This document shows, piece after piece, positions 23,996 through 32,936 of a DNA stretch of 64,000 nt. How positions within the stretch are numbered: the first letter of the stretch is position 1; the number at the start of each line of letters is the position of its first letter. The notes below the pieces were generated by a model. It made no database searches. It worked only from the letters and a program-made list of their open reading frames with translations, and was not told the DNA's origin. The DNA is from Burkholderia cenocepacia (lineage in GTDB: Bacteria; Pseudomonadota; Gammaproteobacteria; Burkholderiales; Burkholderiaceae), in the NCBI RefSeq assembly GCF_900446215.1, contig NZ_UAQZ01000013.1, positions 372,001 through 436,000 on the forward strand, written 5' to 3'. The translations under genes and the position numbers were made by a program.

Positions 23996-24970
23996 ATGAA
24001 AACAGGCGCGAGGGAAACCGGCATCGATCACCTGGGCGCGATGCGCGCGTTCGTGCGCGTGGTCGAAACGGGGAGTTTTTCGGCGGTCGCGAAGGAGATG
24101 CACGTGTCGACGTCGACCGTCGCGCGCAAGGTGACGGCGATCGAGGAAGCGCTCGGCGTCGCGCTGCTGCACCGCTCGACGCACAGCGTGACGCTCACCG
24201 AGGCCGGCCACATCTACCTGGAGCGCGCGGTCACGCTGATCGCCGATCTCGACGACACGCTGCGCGTCGTCGCCGAGCTGAATGCGCGGCCGAGCGGCCC
24301 GCTGAAGCTCACCGCGCCGGTCGCGTTCGGGCGGCGTCATCTGGCGCCGCTGATCGCGCCGTTCCTGGCGCGCTATCCGACCATCCAGCTCGACGTGCGG
24401 CTCACCGACAACCACAACGACCTCGTGGCCGGCGGCTTCGACCTCGACATCCACGAAGGCGAGAACTACCTGGATAACCTCGTCGTCCACCGGTTGTCGC
24501 GCAACGACAGCATCCTGTGCGCGACGCCCGCCTACCTCGACCGCTGCGGGCGCCCGGCGACGCCGGACGACCTCAAGCATCACAACTGCCTGCGCTACGT
24601 GCACCCGGAAGGCGATCCGCGCTGGGATCTCGTGAGCGGCGACGCGCACCACAGCGTGCTGCCGGCCGGCAATCTCGTCACCGACCATTCGGAATTGCTG
24701 CTGGATGCGACCTGCGCGGGGCTCGGCATCGCGGAATTCGAGATCTGGCTGGTGCGCGACCTGCTCGCGAGCGGCCAGCTCGAAGCCGTGCTGCCGCGCT
24801 ACCGGCTGCAGAACCGGCTGACCGGCGAATTCATCTACATCGCGTATCTGGCGAACCGGCGCAGCTCGGCGAAGCTGCGCGTGCTGAAGGATTTTCTCGC
24901 GGAACATCTCGCGCAGATCGGCGAGCTGTCGGAGCGGGAACTGGCGAAGATTCGCGACCTACGCGCATAG
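23996..24970 (+). CDS. LysR-family transcriptional regulator of the aspA region
   Basis: This 324-residue regulator has the HTH in MRAFVRVVETGSFSAVAKEM followed by STSTVARKVTAIEEAL (about residues 16-75), in the CrgA/AaeR-like subgroup whose start often reads AMRAFVRVVE. The effector domain contains LKLTAPVAFGRRHLAP and GIAEFEIWLV. I used ATG 23996; ATG 24041 would remove 15 residues before the homology. It is divergent from aspA-ansP and next to the convergent asparaginase gene, and probably controls asparagine/aspartate use. Confidence 0.87.
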   Translation: MKTGARETGIDHLGAMRAFVRVVETGSFSAVAKEMHVSTSTVARKVTAIEEALGVALLHRSTHSVTLTEAGHIYLERAVTLIADLDDTLRVVAELNARPSGPLKLTAPVAFGRRHLAPLIAPFLARYPTIQLDVRLTDNHNDLVAGGFDLDIHEGENYLDNLVVHRLSRNDSILCATPAYLDRCGRPATPDDLKHHNCLRYVHPEGDPRWDLVSGDAHHSVLPAGNLVTDHSELLLDATCAGLGIAEFEIWLVRDLLASGQLEAVLPRYRLQNRLTGEFIYIAYLANRRSSAKLRVLKDFLAEHLAQIGELSERELAKIRDLRA

Positions 24971-24984
24971 TGCGCGCCGACGCG

Positions 24985-25003
24985 CGGCCCGGATCGCGGG
25001 CCG
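24985..25003. terminator. terminator hairpin between LysR gene and asparaginase gene
   Basis: CGGCCCG (24985-24991) pairs perfectly with CGGGCCG (24997-25003) around GATCG, between two convergent genes. There is no U-run. Confidence 0.45.
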
Positions 25004-25038
25004 GCGGCATCGGCGCGGTAACGGCTCGGTAACGGCGT

Positions 25039-26100
25039 TCAGGCCGCCTGCAATTCGAACGGGAACGTCGCGTGCCCGAACTCGACGCCCTGCGTGTTGA
25101 GCATCCGCGGCCGGTGGAAGCCGGCCAGTTGCGCGCGCTGCTCGGCGGTGCCGATCCGCAGCCGCTCGAGGATTTCGCTGACGACCATATACAGCACGTC
25201 GAGATTGCCGTCCTCGATCTTCACCGAAATGCCGAGCGCGCCCTCCGCACCGAGTTCCCGCGTGCGTTCCGACGCACGCACGCCGATCCCGTAGCATGCA
25301 TCCGCGCCGAGCTTGCCGACCACCTGCCCGCCGAATGCGTTCATCAGCACCGTGCAATAGCGCCCTTCGCCCGCCACCAGTTCCGGATACGCGGTCATCG
25401 AACGATGAATGCGCGCCAGCGCGCGAACGCGATCGGTAACCGCGCCGCCGGCTTCCACCGCGTCCGCACCGTCGGCCAGCGACGCATAAAGGCGCGCGAG
25501 GCGATCCAGCGAGAACGCCGGCGTCGGCAGGTTGCAGCCGTCGATCGCCCAGTCGACCTCGTCGTCGCGCAAGCCGCACGCATCGGCCACCACGTGCTTC
25601 ACGCGCACCTGCATCGGATGGTCGGGCAGATGGTAATCGGCGATCGCCGCGCCGATCGCCTGCGCGCCGGCCAGCATCCCGACATGCTTGCCGGAACAGT
25701 TGCTGCACACGCCGGTCGGCGTGTAGTCGCGCTTGATCCATGACCGGTACACCGCATCGGACAGCGGCGGATGGCCGCCGCAGCGCAAATCCGCTTCGTG
25801 CGCGGCAACCTTCTCGAGCATCGCGCGCGTGCGCGCGATGTGACGGTCCTCGCTGCTGTGCGACGCACACATCAGCGCGATGTCCGCGTCGTCGAAGCCG
25901 AAGCGTTCCGGCGCGCCCGTCTCGATCACCGACAGCGCCTGGGCCGGCTTGGCCGCCGACCGCGCGAGCGTGATCCGGAACGGATCGCCGAACCGGGACA
26001 GCAGCCTGCCGCGTGCATCGACGACCGCCACATGGGCGACGTACGTGTTCTCGATCGCATTGCCGCGGTATGTGACGACTGCTGCGCGTGGGGTGTCCAT
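25039..26100 (-). CDS. L-asparaginase, Rhizobium etli (ReAV / class 3) type
   Basis: This 353-residue protein belongs to the asparaginase family typified by R. etli ReAV, unrelated to E. coli AnsA/AnsB. The residues known from that family fall at the same numbers: S48 and K51 in RSAAKPAQ, S80 in CASHSSEDRH, and C135 and K138 in CSNCSGKH. It should hydrolyse L-asparagine to aspartate and ammonia in the cytoplasm; no signal peptide is present. AGGAGA lies about nine bases before the ATG at 26100. Product aspartate would feed aspA, and the AnsP-like permease would supply substrate. Confidence 0.9.
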   Translation of the reverse strand: MDTPRAAVVTYRGNAIENTYVAHVAVVDARGRLLSRFGDPFRITLARSAAKPAQALSVIETGAPERFGFDDADIALMCASHSSEDRHIARTRAMLEKVAAHEADLRCGGHPPLSDAVYRSWIKRDYTPTGVCSNCSGKHVGMLAGAQAIGAAIADYHLPDHPMQVRVKHVVADACGLRDDEVDWAIDGCNLPTPAFSLDRLARLYASLADGADAVEAGGAVTDRVRALARIHRSMTAYPELVAGEGRYCTVLMNAFGGQVVGKLGADACYGIGVRASERTRELGAEGALGISVKIEDGNLDVLYMVVSEILERLRIGTAEQRAQLAGFHRPRMLNTQGVEFGHATFPFELQAA

Positions 26101-26253
26101 CGTGTCCTGTCTCCTTGCCTGGGGGCCTGACTGCCGGGGCCCCTCAACCGGTACGGCAGTGTAGCGAGTCGCCGCCGCCGCGCGGCGGCCCTGTCATGGA
26201 AAGCGGTGTTGCACGCGACGCAAAGGCGATCGCGCCCCCACGAAAGCCCGACT

Positions 26254-26282
26254 GAATGAGTACAAAAACCATTCAATCGTTT
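26254..26282. repeat. copy A of a shared regulatory-like element
   Basis: GAATGAGTACAAAAACC followed by ATTCAATCGTTT is almost the same as 51964-51994. It includes TGAATG-N11-CATTCA, a perfect 6-bp inverted repeat (26253-26275). Both copies sit in divergent promoter regions. Confidence 0.7.
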
Positions 26283-26308
26283 ACAGATTTGACACTAATC
26301 CGTAGAAT
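26280..26308 (+). promoter_or_regulatory. predicted sigma-70 promoter of the siderophore receptor gene
   Basis: TTTACA (26280-26285), 17 bases, TAGAAT (26303-26308). Start of transcription would be near 26315, leaving a leader of about 110 bases. An imperfect symmetrical AAACGCGAATCATACGCATTT at 26318-26338 just after it might be a degenerate Fur site. Confidence 0.5.
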
Positions 26309-26425
26309 TGCGACCGCAAACGCGAATCATACGCATTTACATTGACGTTTTCCGATGTTTCGGGCACGCCCCGCCGGCATCGAGAAAAACGCGTCCGATC
26401 ACCGAACCTTCCGCTGCTTCCCGAT

Positions 26426-28645
26426 ATGCCCGCCCAGTTCAAGACGAGGCCTCGCACCCTCGTATCGGCACTGACCTGCTCCGTGTTCCTGACGCCGCTG
26501 CTCGCCTCCGCCGAAACCGCTCCCGCTTCCGCTCCTGCCGCCGACGTACCGGCGACGCTGCCGACGATTGCCGTGCAGTCGTCCGCGCTGTCGGACATGC
26601 AGGTGAAACGCTCGCCGTCGTACAAGTTCACCGCGCCGCTGCTCGATACGCCGCGCTCGGTCACGGTGATCCCCGAGCAGTTGATCAAGGAGAAGAACGT
26701 CACGTCCTTCGCGGACGCGCTGCGCTCGGTGCCGGGCATCACGTTCCTCGGCGGCGATGCGGCGGCGAACCCGTCGGCCGACCGTCCGGTGATCCGCGGC
26801 TTCGAATCGCGCAACTCGATCTTCGTCGACGGCATGCGCGACTCCGGCCTGCAGAACCGCGAGACGTTCGCGGTCGAGCAGATCAGCGTGATCAAGGGCC
26901 CCGATTCGGTCTACGCGGGCCGCGGCTCGGTGGGCGGCAGCATCGACATCGTCACGAAGACGCCGCAGAACGACAACTTCATCAACAGCAGCATCGGCTT
27001 CGGCACTGACGGCTACAAGCGCGCGACGGTCGACGCGAACCGCAAGATCAACGACACGACGGCCGTGCGCCTGAACGTGATGGGCCACGACGCGAACCAG
27101 GCCGGCCGCAACGACGTGTACAACAAGCGCTGGGGCGTCGCGCCGTCGATCGTGTTCGGGCTGAACACGCCGACCACGGTCACGGTCAGCTACTACCACA
27201 TGAACTCCTACGACATGCCGGACTTCAGCGTGCCGTTCCGCGCATCGGGCGGCACGCCGGTGCCGACCGATCGCGGGCAGTTCTTCGGGCTCAACACGCG
27301 CGACTACCGCTACGGGCAGACCGATACCGGCGAAATTCGCGTCGAGCACAAGCTCAATGACACGTGGAAGCTGAAGAACACGACGATGTTCGGCCGCTCG
27401 ACGCTCGATTACGTGGCGACGAATCCGCAGATCCTCGCGTCGAACCCGAACATGCTCGGGCTGCAGGCGAAGAGCGGCAAGTACGCGCTGAACGGTTTCT
27501 CGAACCAGACCGAAGTGACGGGCAGCGCGAGCCTGTTCGGGATGAAGCACACGATGACGGCCGGCGTCGAGTTCAGCCACGAGCAGGCACGTTACGAGGG
27601 CTATCTCGTGTCGGATTCGGCCGGCAACAACATCCGCTCGAACAGCCCGTGCGCGGTGGTCGGCAACTGCACGCCGCTCGCCGGCGGCTGGAACCCGAAC
27701 ATGCCGTGGACCGGCAGCATCGTACTGAACGGCGACAAGGGCTTCCCCGGCGCGACGACGAACACGCGCACCGATACGGTCTCCGCGTACATCTTCGACA
27801 CGGTGAAGCTGTCCGAGCGCTGGCAGTTCAACACGGGGCTGCGCTTCGACCGCTACGACACGACCGGCAAGCAGGCCGGCGTCGCCGACCTGTCGAACAC
27901 GTCGAACCTGTTCAGCTACCAGTTCGGCCTCGTGTTCAAGCCGGTGACCAACGTGAGCCTGTACGCGTCGTACGGCACGTCGTCGAACCCGCCGGGCTCG
28001 AACGGCGGCCTCGGCGGCGGCACCGACCAGATCACCGCGACCAACCAGGATCTCGCACCCGAACGCGCGCGCAACATCGAGATCGGTGCGAAGTGGGACG
28101 TGCTGCAGGATCAGCTGTCGCTGACGTCCGCGCTGTTCCAGACCGAAAAGACCAACGCGCGCGTCAGCGACGGCCTCGGTCACACGGTCAACGCGGGCAA
28201 GCAGCGCGTGCGCGGTTTCGAATTCGGCTTCGCGGGCAACCTGACGCAGAAGTGGCACGTGTTCGGCGGCTATTCGTACCTGAACGCGATCACGACCGAC
28301 GCGGGCCCCGGCAGCCCGGGCGCATCGGGCCTGCCGATGGTGATGGTGCCGAAGCACAACTTCACGCTGTGGACCAGCTACGACGTGATGCCGAAGCTCA
28401 CGCTCGGCGCGGGTGCGACGGTGATGAGCAAGACCTATGCATCGGTATCGCCGACCGTGAAGAAGTGGACGCCCGGCTATGCACGCTTCGACGCGGCCGC
28501 GACGTGGCGCGTGAACAAGACGATGGACGTTCAACTGAACGTGCAGAACCTGTTCGACAAGCAGTATTACGCGAGCGCGTATCCGATCTACGCGACGTGG
28601 GCGCCGGGCCGTTCGGCGATGGTCACGCTCAACTTCTATCAGTAA
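26426..28645 (+). CDS. TonB-dependent siderophore receptor, catecholate (Fiu-like) type
   Basis: This 739-residue outer-membrane receptor has a signal peptide of about 28 residues ending LLASA, a plug domain (LDTPRSVTVIPEQLI; SVPGITFLGG; DRPVIRGFESRNSIFVDGMR; VIKGPDSVYAGRGSVGGSID) and a 22-strand-type barrel ending in LNFYQ with a terminal aromatic motif. The plug sequence resembles Fiu/CirA-like catecholate receptors. I chose ATG 26426 because a proper signal peptide begins there; the Shine-Dalgarno is poor and ATG 26342 would add 28 residues before it. It would import an Fe(III)-siderophore by TonB energy and is probably iron-regulated. Confidence 0.9.
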   Translation: MPAQFKTRPRTLVSALTCSVFLTPLLASAETAPASAPAADVPATLPTIAVQSSALSDMQVKRSPSYKFTAPLLDTPRSVTVIPEQLIKEKNVTSFADALRSVPGITFLGGDAAANPSADRPVIRGFESRNSIFVDGMRDSGLQNRETFAVEQISVIKGPDSVYAGRGSVGGSIDIVTKTPQNDNFINSSIGFGTDGYKRATVDANRKINDTTAVRLNVMGHDANQAGRNDVYNKRWGVAPSIVFGLNTPTTVTVSYYHMNSYDMPDFSVPFRASGGTPVPTDRGQFFGLNTRDYRYGQTDTGEIRVEHKLNDTWKLKNTTMFGRSTLDYVATNPQILASNPNMLGLQAKSGKYALNGFSNQTEVTGSASLFGMKHTMTAGVEFSHEQARYEGYLVSDSAGNNIRSNSPCAVVGNCTPLAGGWNPNMPWTGSIVLNGDKGFPGATTNTRTDTVSAYIFDTVKLSERWQFNTGLRFDRYDTTGKQAGVADLSNTSNLFSYQFGLVFKPVTNVSLYASYGTSSNPPGSNGGLGGGTDQITATNQDLAPERARNIEIGAKWDVLQDQLSLTSALFQTEKTNARVSDGLGHTVNAGKQRVRGFEFGFAGNLTQKWHVFGGYSYLNAITTDAGPGSPGASGLPMVMVPKHNFTLWTSYDVMPKLTLGAGATVMSKTYASVSPTVKKWTPGYARFDAAATWRVNKTMDVQLNVQNLFDKQYYASAYPIYATWAPGRSAMVTLNFYQ

Positions 28646-28658
28646 CGCCGCCGGCGAC

Positions 28659-28682
28659 GGGAGGGCGCGCCGCGCCCTTCCC
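28659..28682. terminator. terminator hairpin between receptor and aldehyde dehydrogenase genes
   Basis: GGGAGGGCGC pairs with GCGCCCTTCCC (one bulged T) around a 3-base loop. It lies 13 bases after the receptor stop, between convergent genes. Confidence 0.5.
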
Positions 28683-28690
28683 CGCCGCGT

Positions 28691-30145
28691 TCACCACGGC
28701 AGCGAATACGTCTTCACGTTCGTGAAGCTCTTCATCGCCTCCTGCACGCCCTCCTTGTAGCCGAGCCCCGAATCCTTCACGCCGCCGAACGGCGTCAGTT
28801 CGAGCCGATAGCCGGGCACTTCGCGCACGTTCACGCTGCCGACTTCCAGCTCGGTGATGAAGCGCGTGATGTGGTCGAAGCGGTTCGTGCACACCGACGA
28901 CGACAGCGCGTAGTCGGTGCTGTTCGACATCCGGATCGCCTCGTCGATATCGCGAAAGCGCATGATCGGCGACACCGGCCCGAAGGTTTCGTGCTTGACC
29001 AGCGGCATGTCGGGCGTCACGCGATCGACGACGGTCGGCGAATACAGCGCGCCGTCGCGCACGTTGCCGACCAGCAGCCGCGCGCCGCGCGCGATCGCGT
29101 CGTTGACTTGCTGCTCGCAGAACTTCGCCGCCGCTTCGTCGATCACCGTGCCCATGTCGACCGACGGATCGGACGGGTTGCCGTACGACCAGGCGCGCGT
29201 CTTCTCGACGACGAGCGCCGTGAAGCGATCGGCCACCGCCTCGTGCACGAGCATCCGCTTGATCGCCGTGCAGCGCTGCCCCGAATTCTTGTACGAGCCC
29301 GATACCGCGAGCGTGCTCGCTTCATCGAGATCGGCGTCTTCCATCACGATGATCGGATCGTTGCCGCCGAGTTCGAGCACCGCGCGCCGGTAGCCCATCC
29401 GCGCGGCGATCGACTTGCCGATCGACACGCCGCCGGTGAACGTGATCAGGTCGATCGCCGGGTTCGTGATCAGCTCGTCGGCGATTTCCTTCGGGTCGCC
29501 GGTGATCACCTGCAGCATCTGCGGCGGCAGGCCGGCTTCGTACAGGATGTCCGCGAACAGATAACACGACAGCGGCACCTTCTCCGACGGCTTCACGACG
29601 ATCCGGTTGTTGGTCGCGACCGACGGCACGATCTTGTGCGCGACCTGGTTCATCGGGTGGTTGAACGGCGTGATCGCCGAAATCACGCCGAGCAGCGGAT
29701 CGCGCTGCGTGTACACGCGGCGCTTCTTGCCGTGCGGCGTCAGATCGCACGAGAAGATCTGCCCGTCGTCCTTCAGCACTTCGCCGGCGCCGAACGTGAG
29801 CACGTCGGCCACGCGGCCGGCCTCGTAAGTCGAATCCTTGATGCACAAACCGGCCTCGGCCGTGATCAGCGCCGCGATCTCCGCGGTGCGCGAGCGCACG
29901 ATGTCGGCCGCGCGGCGCAGGATCGCCGCGCGATCGTGGCGCGTGAGCGTCGGCCGGTACGCACGCGCGACCGCGAAGGCACGGCGCACGTCATCGAGCG
30001 TCGCCTTCGGCACGGTGCCGACCAGCGCGCCGTCGTACGGGTTGCGCACGTCGATCACCGCGTCGCGCCACACGCGCTGCCCGTCGATGCGCAACGCTTC
30101 GTGACGCACGTCGGATGCGGGAATCGGCTTCAAAACCGTGCTCAT
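28691..30145 (-). CDS. aldehyde dehydrogenase, phosphonoacetaldehyde/sulfoacetaldehyde dehydrogenase type
   Basis: This 484-residue NAD(P)-dependent aldehyde dehydrogenase has the catalytic Glu E258 in LELGGNDP and nucleophile Cys C292 in SGQRCTAI. FTGGVSIGKSIAARMG lies in the cofactor region. Its overall sequence, including the C-terminal EAMKSFTNVKTYSLPW, resembles phosphonoacetaldehyde dehydrogenase (PhnY). No phosphonate genes are near; instead a TauR-like regulator and xsc follow, so sulfoacetaldehyde (as for SafD) is an alternative substrate. The start at 30145 has GGAG seven bases upstream. It is 45 bases downstream of the GNAT gene on the same strand. Confidence 0.82.
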   Translation of the reverse strand: MSTVLKPIPASDVRHEALRIDGQRVWRDAVIDVRNPYDGALVGTVPKATLDDVRRAFAVARAYRPTLTRHDRAAILRRAADIVRSRTAEIAALITAEAGLCIKDSTYEAGRVADVLTFGAGEVLKDDGQIFSCDLTPHGKKRRVYTQRDPLLGVISAITPFNHPMNQVAHKIVPSVATNNRIVVKPSEKVPLSCYLFADILYEAGLPPQMLQVITGDPKEIADELITNPAIDLITFTGGVSIGKSIAARMGYRRAVLELGGNDPIIVMEDADLDEASTLAVSGSYKNSGQRCTAIKRMLVHEAVADRFTALVVEKTRAWSYGNPSDPSVDMGTVIDEAAAKFCEQQVNDAIARGARLLVGNVRDGALYSPTVVDRVTPDMPLVKHETFGPVSPIMRFRDIDEAIRMSNSTDYALSSSVCTNRFDHITRFITELEVGSVNVREVPGYRLELTPFGGVKDSGLGYKEGVQEAMKSFTNVKTYSLPW

Positions 30146-30190
30146 GTCGTCTCCGTTCTCGTGAGGCGTGGTCGTGGCCACGCTGTCGGG

Positions 30191-30529
30191 CTAGCGCACC
30201 ACCACCAGCCCTTCGTATTCGAGGCAGCGGCACAGCGTCGCCCACGCCGGCGAATCGGGCCATTCGCGCGCCGCGGTGTCGATGCGGATCGGCCGGCCGA
30301 ATTCGCGCGACGCGCACGCCAGCAGCGTGTGCGCGATGCCGCTGCGTCGGTAGGCCGGTTCGACGTACAGACGAGCGAGCGACGGCGAGCACACCGCGCC
30401 GTCGTCGGCGTCGATGCCGAGTTCGCCGATCGCCTCGTCGTCGCGATACGCGACGGCCGTCGCGCGCGCGTCGTCGAACACGATGCGGATCACGCGTGCG
30501 CAACGATCCCTGAACACGACGACGTGCAT
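30191..30529 (-). CDS. GNAT-family N-acetyltransferase-like protein
   Basis: This 112-residue protein has the acetyl-CoA-binding pattern LARLYVEPAYRRSGIAHTLL (R-x-x-G-x-A) at about residues 51-70, preceded by a strand LGIDADDG and followed by PIRIDTAAREW. It is shorter than usual GNAT proteins (about 140-170 residues), lacking some N-terminal strands. GGAGGGG lies six bases before the ATG at 30529. It lies between the aldehyde dehydrogenase (downstream) and the divergent MocR regulator and may be cotranscribed with the former. Substrate unknown. Confidence 0.75.
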   Translation of the reverse strand: MHVVVFRDRCARVIRIVFDDARATAVAYRDDEAIGELGIDADDGAVCSPSLARLYVEPAYRRSGIAHTLLACASREFGRPIRIDTAAREWPDSPAWATLCRCLEYEGLVVVR

Positions 30530-30667
30530 GCCGCCCCTCCGGTGAAGATGCCGGCGCGCGACGCGCGCACGCCTCCCTGCGCCCGCGTACCGGGGAGTTA
30601 TCCGGATCGTGCGGGCGCGACGAGTTGAGTATCGTCTTGCCACGTCGACGCGCAGTAGTGCCAGACG

Positions 30668-30689
30668 CCACATTTCATTGAGTCCACAT
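30668..30689. promoter_or_regulatory. CCACAT direct repeat upstream of the MocR regulator gene
   Basis: CCACAT occurs at 30668-30673 and 30684-30689, with TTTCATT at 30673-30679 between. The same two words occur together upstream of xsc (32937-32954). MocR/TauR-type regulators often bind direct repeats, so these are candidate sites. Confidence 0.3.
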
Positions 30690-30790
30690 CCGCGGCGCGA
30701 CGCGCGTATTCTCGCCACACCGCGCCCTCGCGGGCCTGCGCATCCGCCGCGCGCCGCCTCGCGTGTCCCGTACCGATCACAGGAGGAAGC

Positions 30791-32317
30791 ATGCCGAGTC
30801 GTACCCCGACCGCCTTATGGGCCCAGCAGTTCCGGCGGTCGTCGGCGTCGAGCCTGCAGGACCAGATCCGGCGCATGCTGGTGGCCGCGATCCTCGACGG
30901 CCAGCTCGCGCCCGATGCGGCGCTGCCGTCGAGCCGCGAGCTCGCCGACCAGCTCGGCGTCGCGCGCAACACCGTCGTGCTCGCGTACCAGATGCTCGTC
31001 GAAGAGGGCTACCTGATCTCGCGCGAACGCAGCGGGCACTTCGTGAACCCGAAGATGCTCGAAGGCGTGCCCGGCTTCGCGGCCGCCAGGCCCGCCGCGC
31101 AAACGGAGGCCGGCGACGACACGCCGGGCCGCCCCGCATGGGACAAACGCATCGCGCATCCGCCGTCGAGGCAGCGCAACATCGTGAAGCCCGCGAACTG
31201 GCAGCACTACGAATATCCGTTCATCTACGGGCAATTCGACCAGTCGCTGTTTCCGACCAACGACTGGCGCGAATGCTGCCTGAAGGCGCTGTCGGTGATG
31301 GAGATCCGCAACTGGGCGCCCGACCTGATCGAGCGCGACGACGAATCGCTGATCCAGCAGATCCGCACGCGCGTGCTGCCGCGGCGCGGCGTGTTCGCGA
31401 TGCCCGACGAGATCGTCGTCACGAACGGCTGCCAGCAGGCGCTGTACCTGATCGCGGACCTGCTGTGCGGCAAGCACACGACGGTCGGCTTCGAGAATCC
31501 CGGCTATCCGGACGCACGCAACATCTTCGAGAACCGCAACGCGCGGCTGCTGCCGCTGCCCGTCGACGGGCACGGGATCGCGCCCGACTCGCTCGGCAAT
31601 ACGCTGTCGCGCTGCGACTACGTGTACGTGACGCCGAGCCATCAATGCCCGACCACCGCGACGATGCCGGTCGAGCGCCGCCGCGCGCTGCTCGATTGCG
31701 CGCAGCAGCACGATTTCGTGATCATCGAGGACGACTACGAGAGCGAGAACACGTTCTCCGGCACGCCGCATCCGGCGCTGAAGAGCCTCGATACGGCCGA
31801 CCGCGTGATCTACGTCGGCAGCCTGTCGAAGACGTTCGCGCCGGGCCTGCGGCTCGGCTACGTGGTCGGGCCGCGCGAGCTGATCCGCGAGCTGCGCGCG
31901 CTGCGGCGGCTGATGGTGCGCCATCCGGTCGCGTATATCCAGCGGGCGTTCGCGACCTTTCTTGCGCTCGGCCATCACGACGCGTTGCTGCGCCGGCTCG
32001 CGCATGCGTACAGCGAGCGCTCGCAGGCGCTGATGGCCGCGCTCGATGCGCATCTGCCGGAAGCGCGCCATGTGCCCGTGACGGGCGGCGCGTCGTGCTG
32101 GGTCGAGGGGCCGCCGTGGCTCGACGCGGCGCGTCTCGCGGCGGACGCGCAGGAGGCCGGGATCCTGATCGAGCCCGGCGGCGTGTTCTTCATGAACGAC
32201 GACAGCAATGCGCGGCGCTGCTTCCGGATGGGCTTTTCCGCGATTCCGCTGGAACGGATCGAGCCGGGCGTGCGGGCGCTCGCGCGGTGCGTGCGGGCGC
32301 AGAAGCCCGACGCCTGA
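30791..32317 (+). CDS. MocR/GntR-family PLP-dependent regulator (TauR-like)
   Basis: This 508-residue protein joins an N-terminal winged HTH (SSLQDQIRRMLVAAILDGQL; LPSSRELADQLGVARNTVVLAYQML, residues about 20-70) to an aminotransferase-like domain (from about 130). The PLP Lys is K347 in YVGSLSKTFAPGLRLGY; IIEDDYESE (about 311-319) holds the Asp that contacts the cofactor ring. AGGAGG stands four bases before the ATG at 30791. MocR regulators sense amines or their PLP adducts; next to xsc a taurine-responsive TauR role is likely but not proven. It is divergent from the GNAT-aldehyde dehydrogenase pair. Confidence 0.9.
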   Translation: MPSRTPTALWAQQFRRSSASSLQDQIRRMLVAAILDGQLAPDAALPSSRELADQLGVARNTVVLAYQMLVEEGYLISRERSGHFVNPKMLEGVPGFAAARPAAQTEAGDDTPGRPAWDKRIAHPPSRQRNIVKPANWQHYEYPFIYGQFDQSLFPTNDWRECCLKALSVMEIRNWAPDLIERDDESLIQQIRTRVLPRRGVFAMPDEIVVTNGCQQALYLIADLLCGKHTTVGFENPGYPDARNIFENRNARLLPLPVDGHGIAPDSLGNTLSRCDYVYVTPSHQCPTTATMPVERRRALLDCAQQHDFVIIEDDYESENTFSGTPHPALKSLDTADRVIYVGSLSKTFAPGLRLGYVVGPRELIRELRALRRLMVRHPVAYIQRAFATFLALGHHDALLRRLAHAYSERSQALMAALDAHLPEARHVPVTGGASCWVEGPPWLDAARLAADAQEAGILIEPGGVFFMNDDSNARRCFRMGFSAIPLERIEPGVRALARCVRAQKPDA

Positions 32318-32477
32318 ACGCGGCATCGCGTCAGCCGGTCACGCTCGCCCCTGGCCCAACCGAATCCCCTGAACTGGCGCTACCGCCAAAAACGAGCGCT
32401 CACTAACGTGTCGATACCGCGTGCCGCATGCGCATCAGCGCCTCGCGCACCGTCCATCATTCGACAGGAGACACGTT

Positions 32478-32876
32478 ATGTCCGACACGCTTACCGCCCC
32501 CGTCACGGCCGCCACGCTCGCGGCTTTTTCCGACGCCTTCAACCGGCATGACGCCCACGCGCTGATGGGCTTCATGACCGAGGACTGCGTGTTCGACGCG
32601 GCCGGCGGCCCCGACATTCACGGCACGCGCTTCGTCGGCCGCGACGCGGTGCGCGCCGCGTTCGAAGCCGTGTTCAAGACCTTCCCCGATGCGCACTGGG
32701 GCCACGGCCGCCACTACGTGGCCGGCGAACGCGGCGTATCCGAATGGGTGTTCACCGGCACGCACGCGGAAGGCTGGCGCATCGAAGCCGAAGGCTGCGA
32801 CCTGTTCGAGTTCCGCGACGGGCTGATCGCCGTCAAGCGCGCGTTCCGCAAGGAACGGCCGAAGCAGCCGGCCTGA
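32478..32876 (+). CDS. SnoaL-like / NTF2-fold small protein (possible TauX)
   Basis: This 132-residue protein has the SnoaL/NTF2-like pattern LAAFSDAFNRHDAHALMGFM, EDCVFDAAGG, FVGRDAVRAAFEAVFKTFPD and a C-terminal CDLFEFRDGLIAVKR. AGGAG is about seven bases before the ATG at 32478. The small subunit (TauX) of taurine dehydrogenase is described as a protein of this fold, and the position between a TauR-like regulator and xsc fits. A candidate large subunit is at 46968, 14 kb away. The fold call is firm; the TauX role is inference. Confidence 0.78.
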   Translation: MSDTLTAPVTAATLAAFSDAFNRHDAHALMGFMTEDCVFDAAGGPDIHGTRFVGRDAVRAAFEAVFKTFPDAHWGHGRHYVAGERGVSEWVFTGTHAEGWRIEAEGCDLFEFRDGLIAVKRAFRKERPKQPA

Positions 32877-32936
32877 GCGCGCCGCTCGCGCGCGTTCGGG
32901 CCATCCCACCCCGGGCGCGCATTTTGAAACGAATCA

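Larger units (their letters stand above)
26101..26425. other. divergent regulatory region between asparaginase and siderophore receptor genes
   Basis: These 325 bases contain the repeat-like element at 26254-26282, a promoter at 26280-26308 and a weak Fur-box-like sequence at 26318-26338. No coding sequence was seen. Confidence 0.6.

Noticed and set aside
26318..26338. Fur box before the siderophore receptor
   Set aside because: Only an imperfect symmetrical match; mentioned under the promoter but not called as a site.
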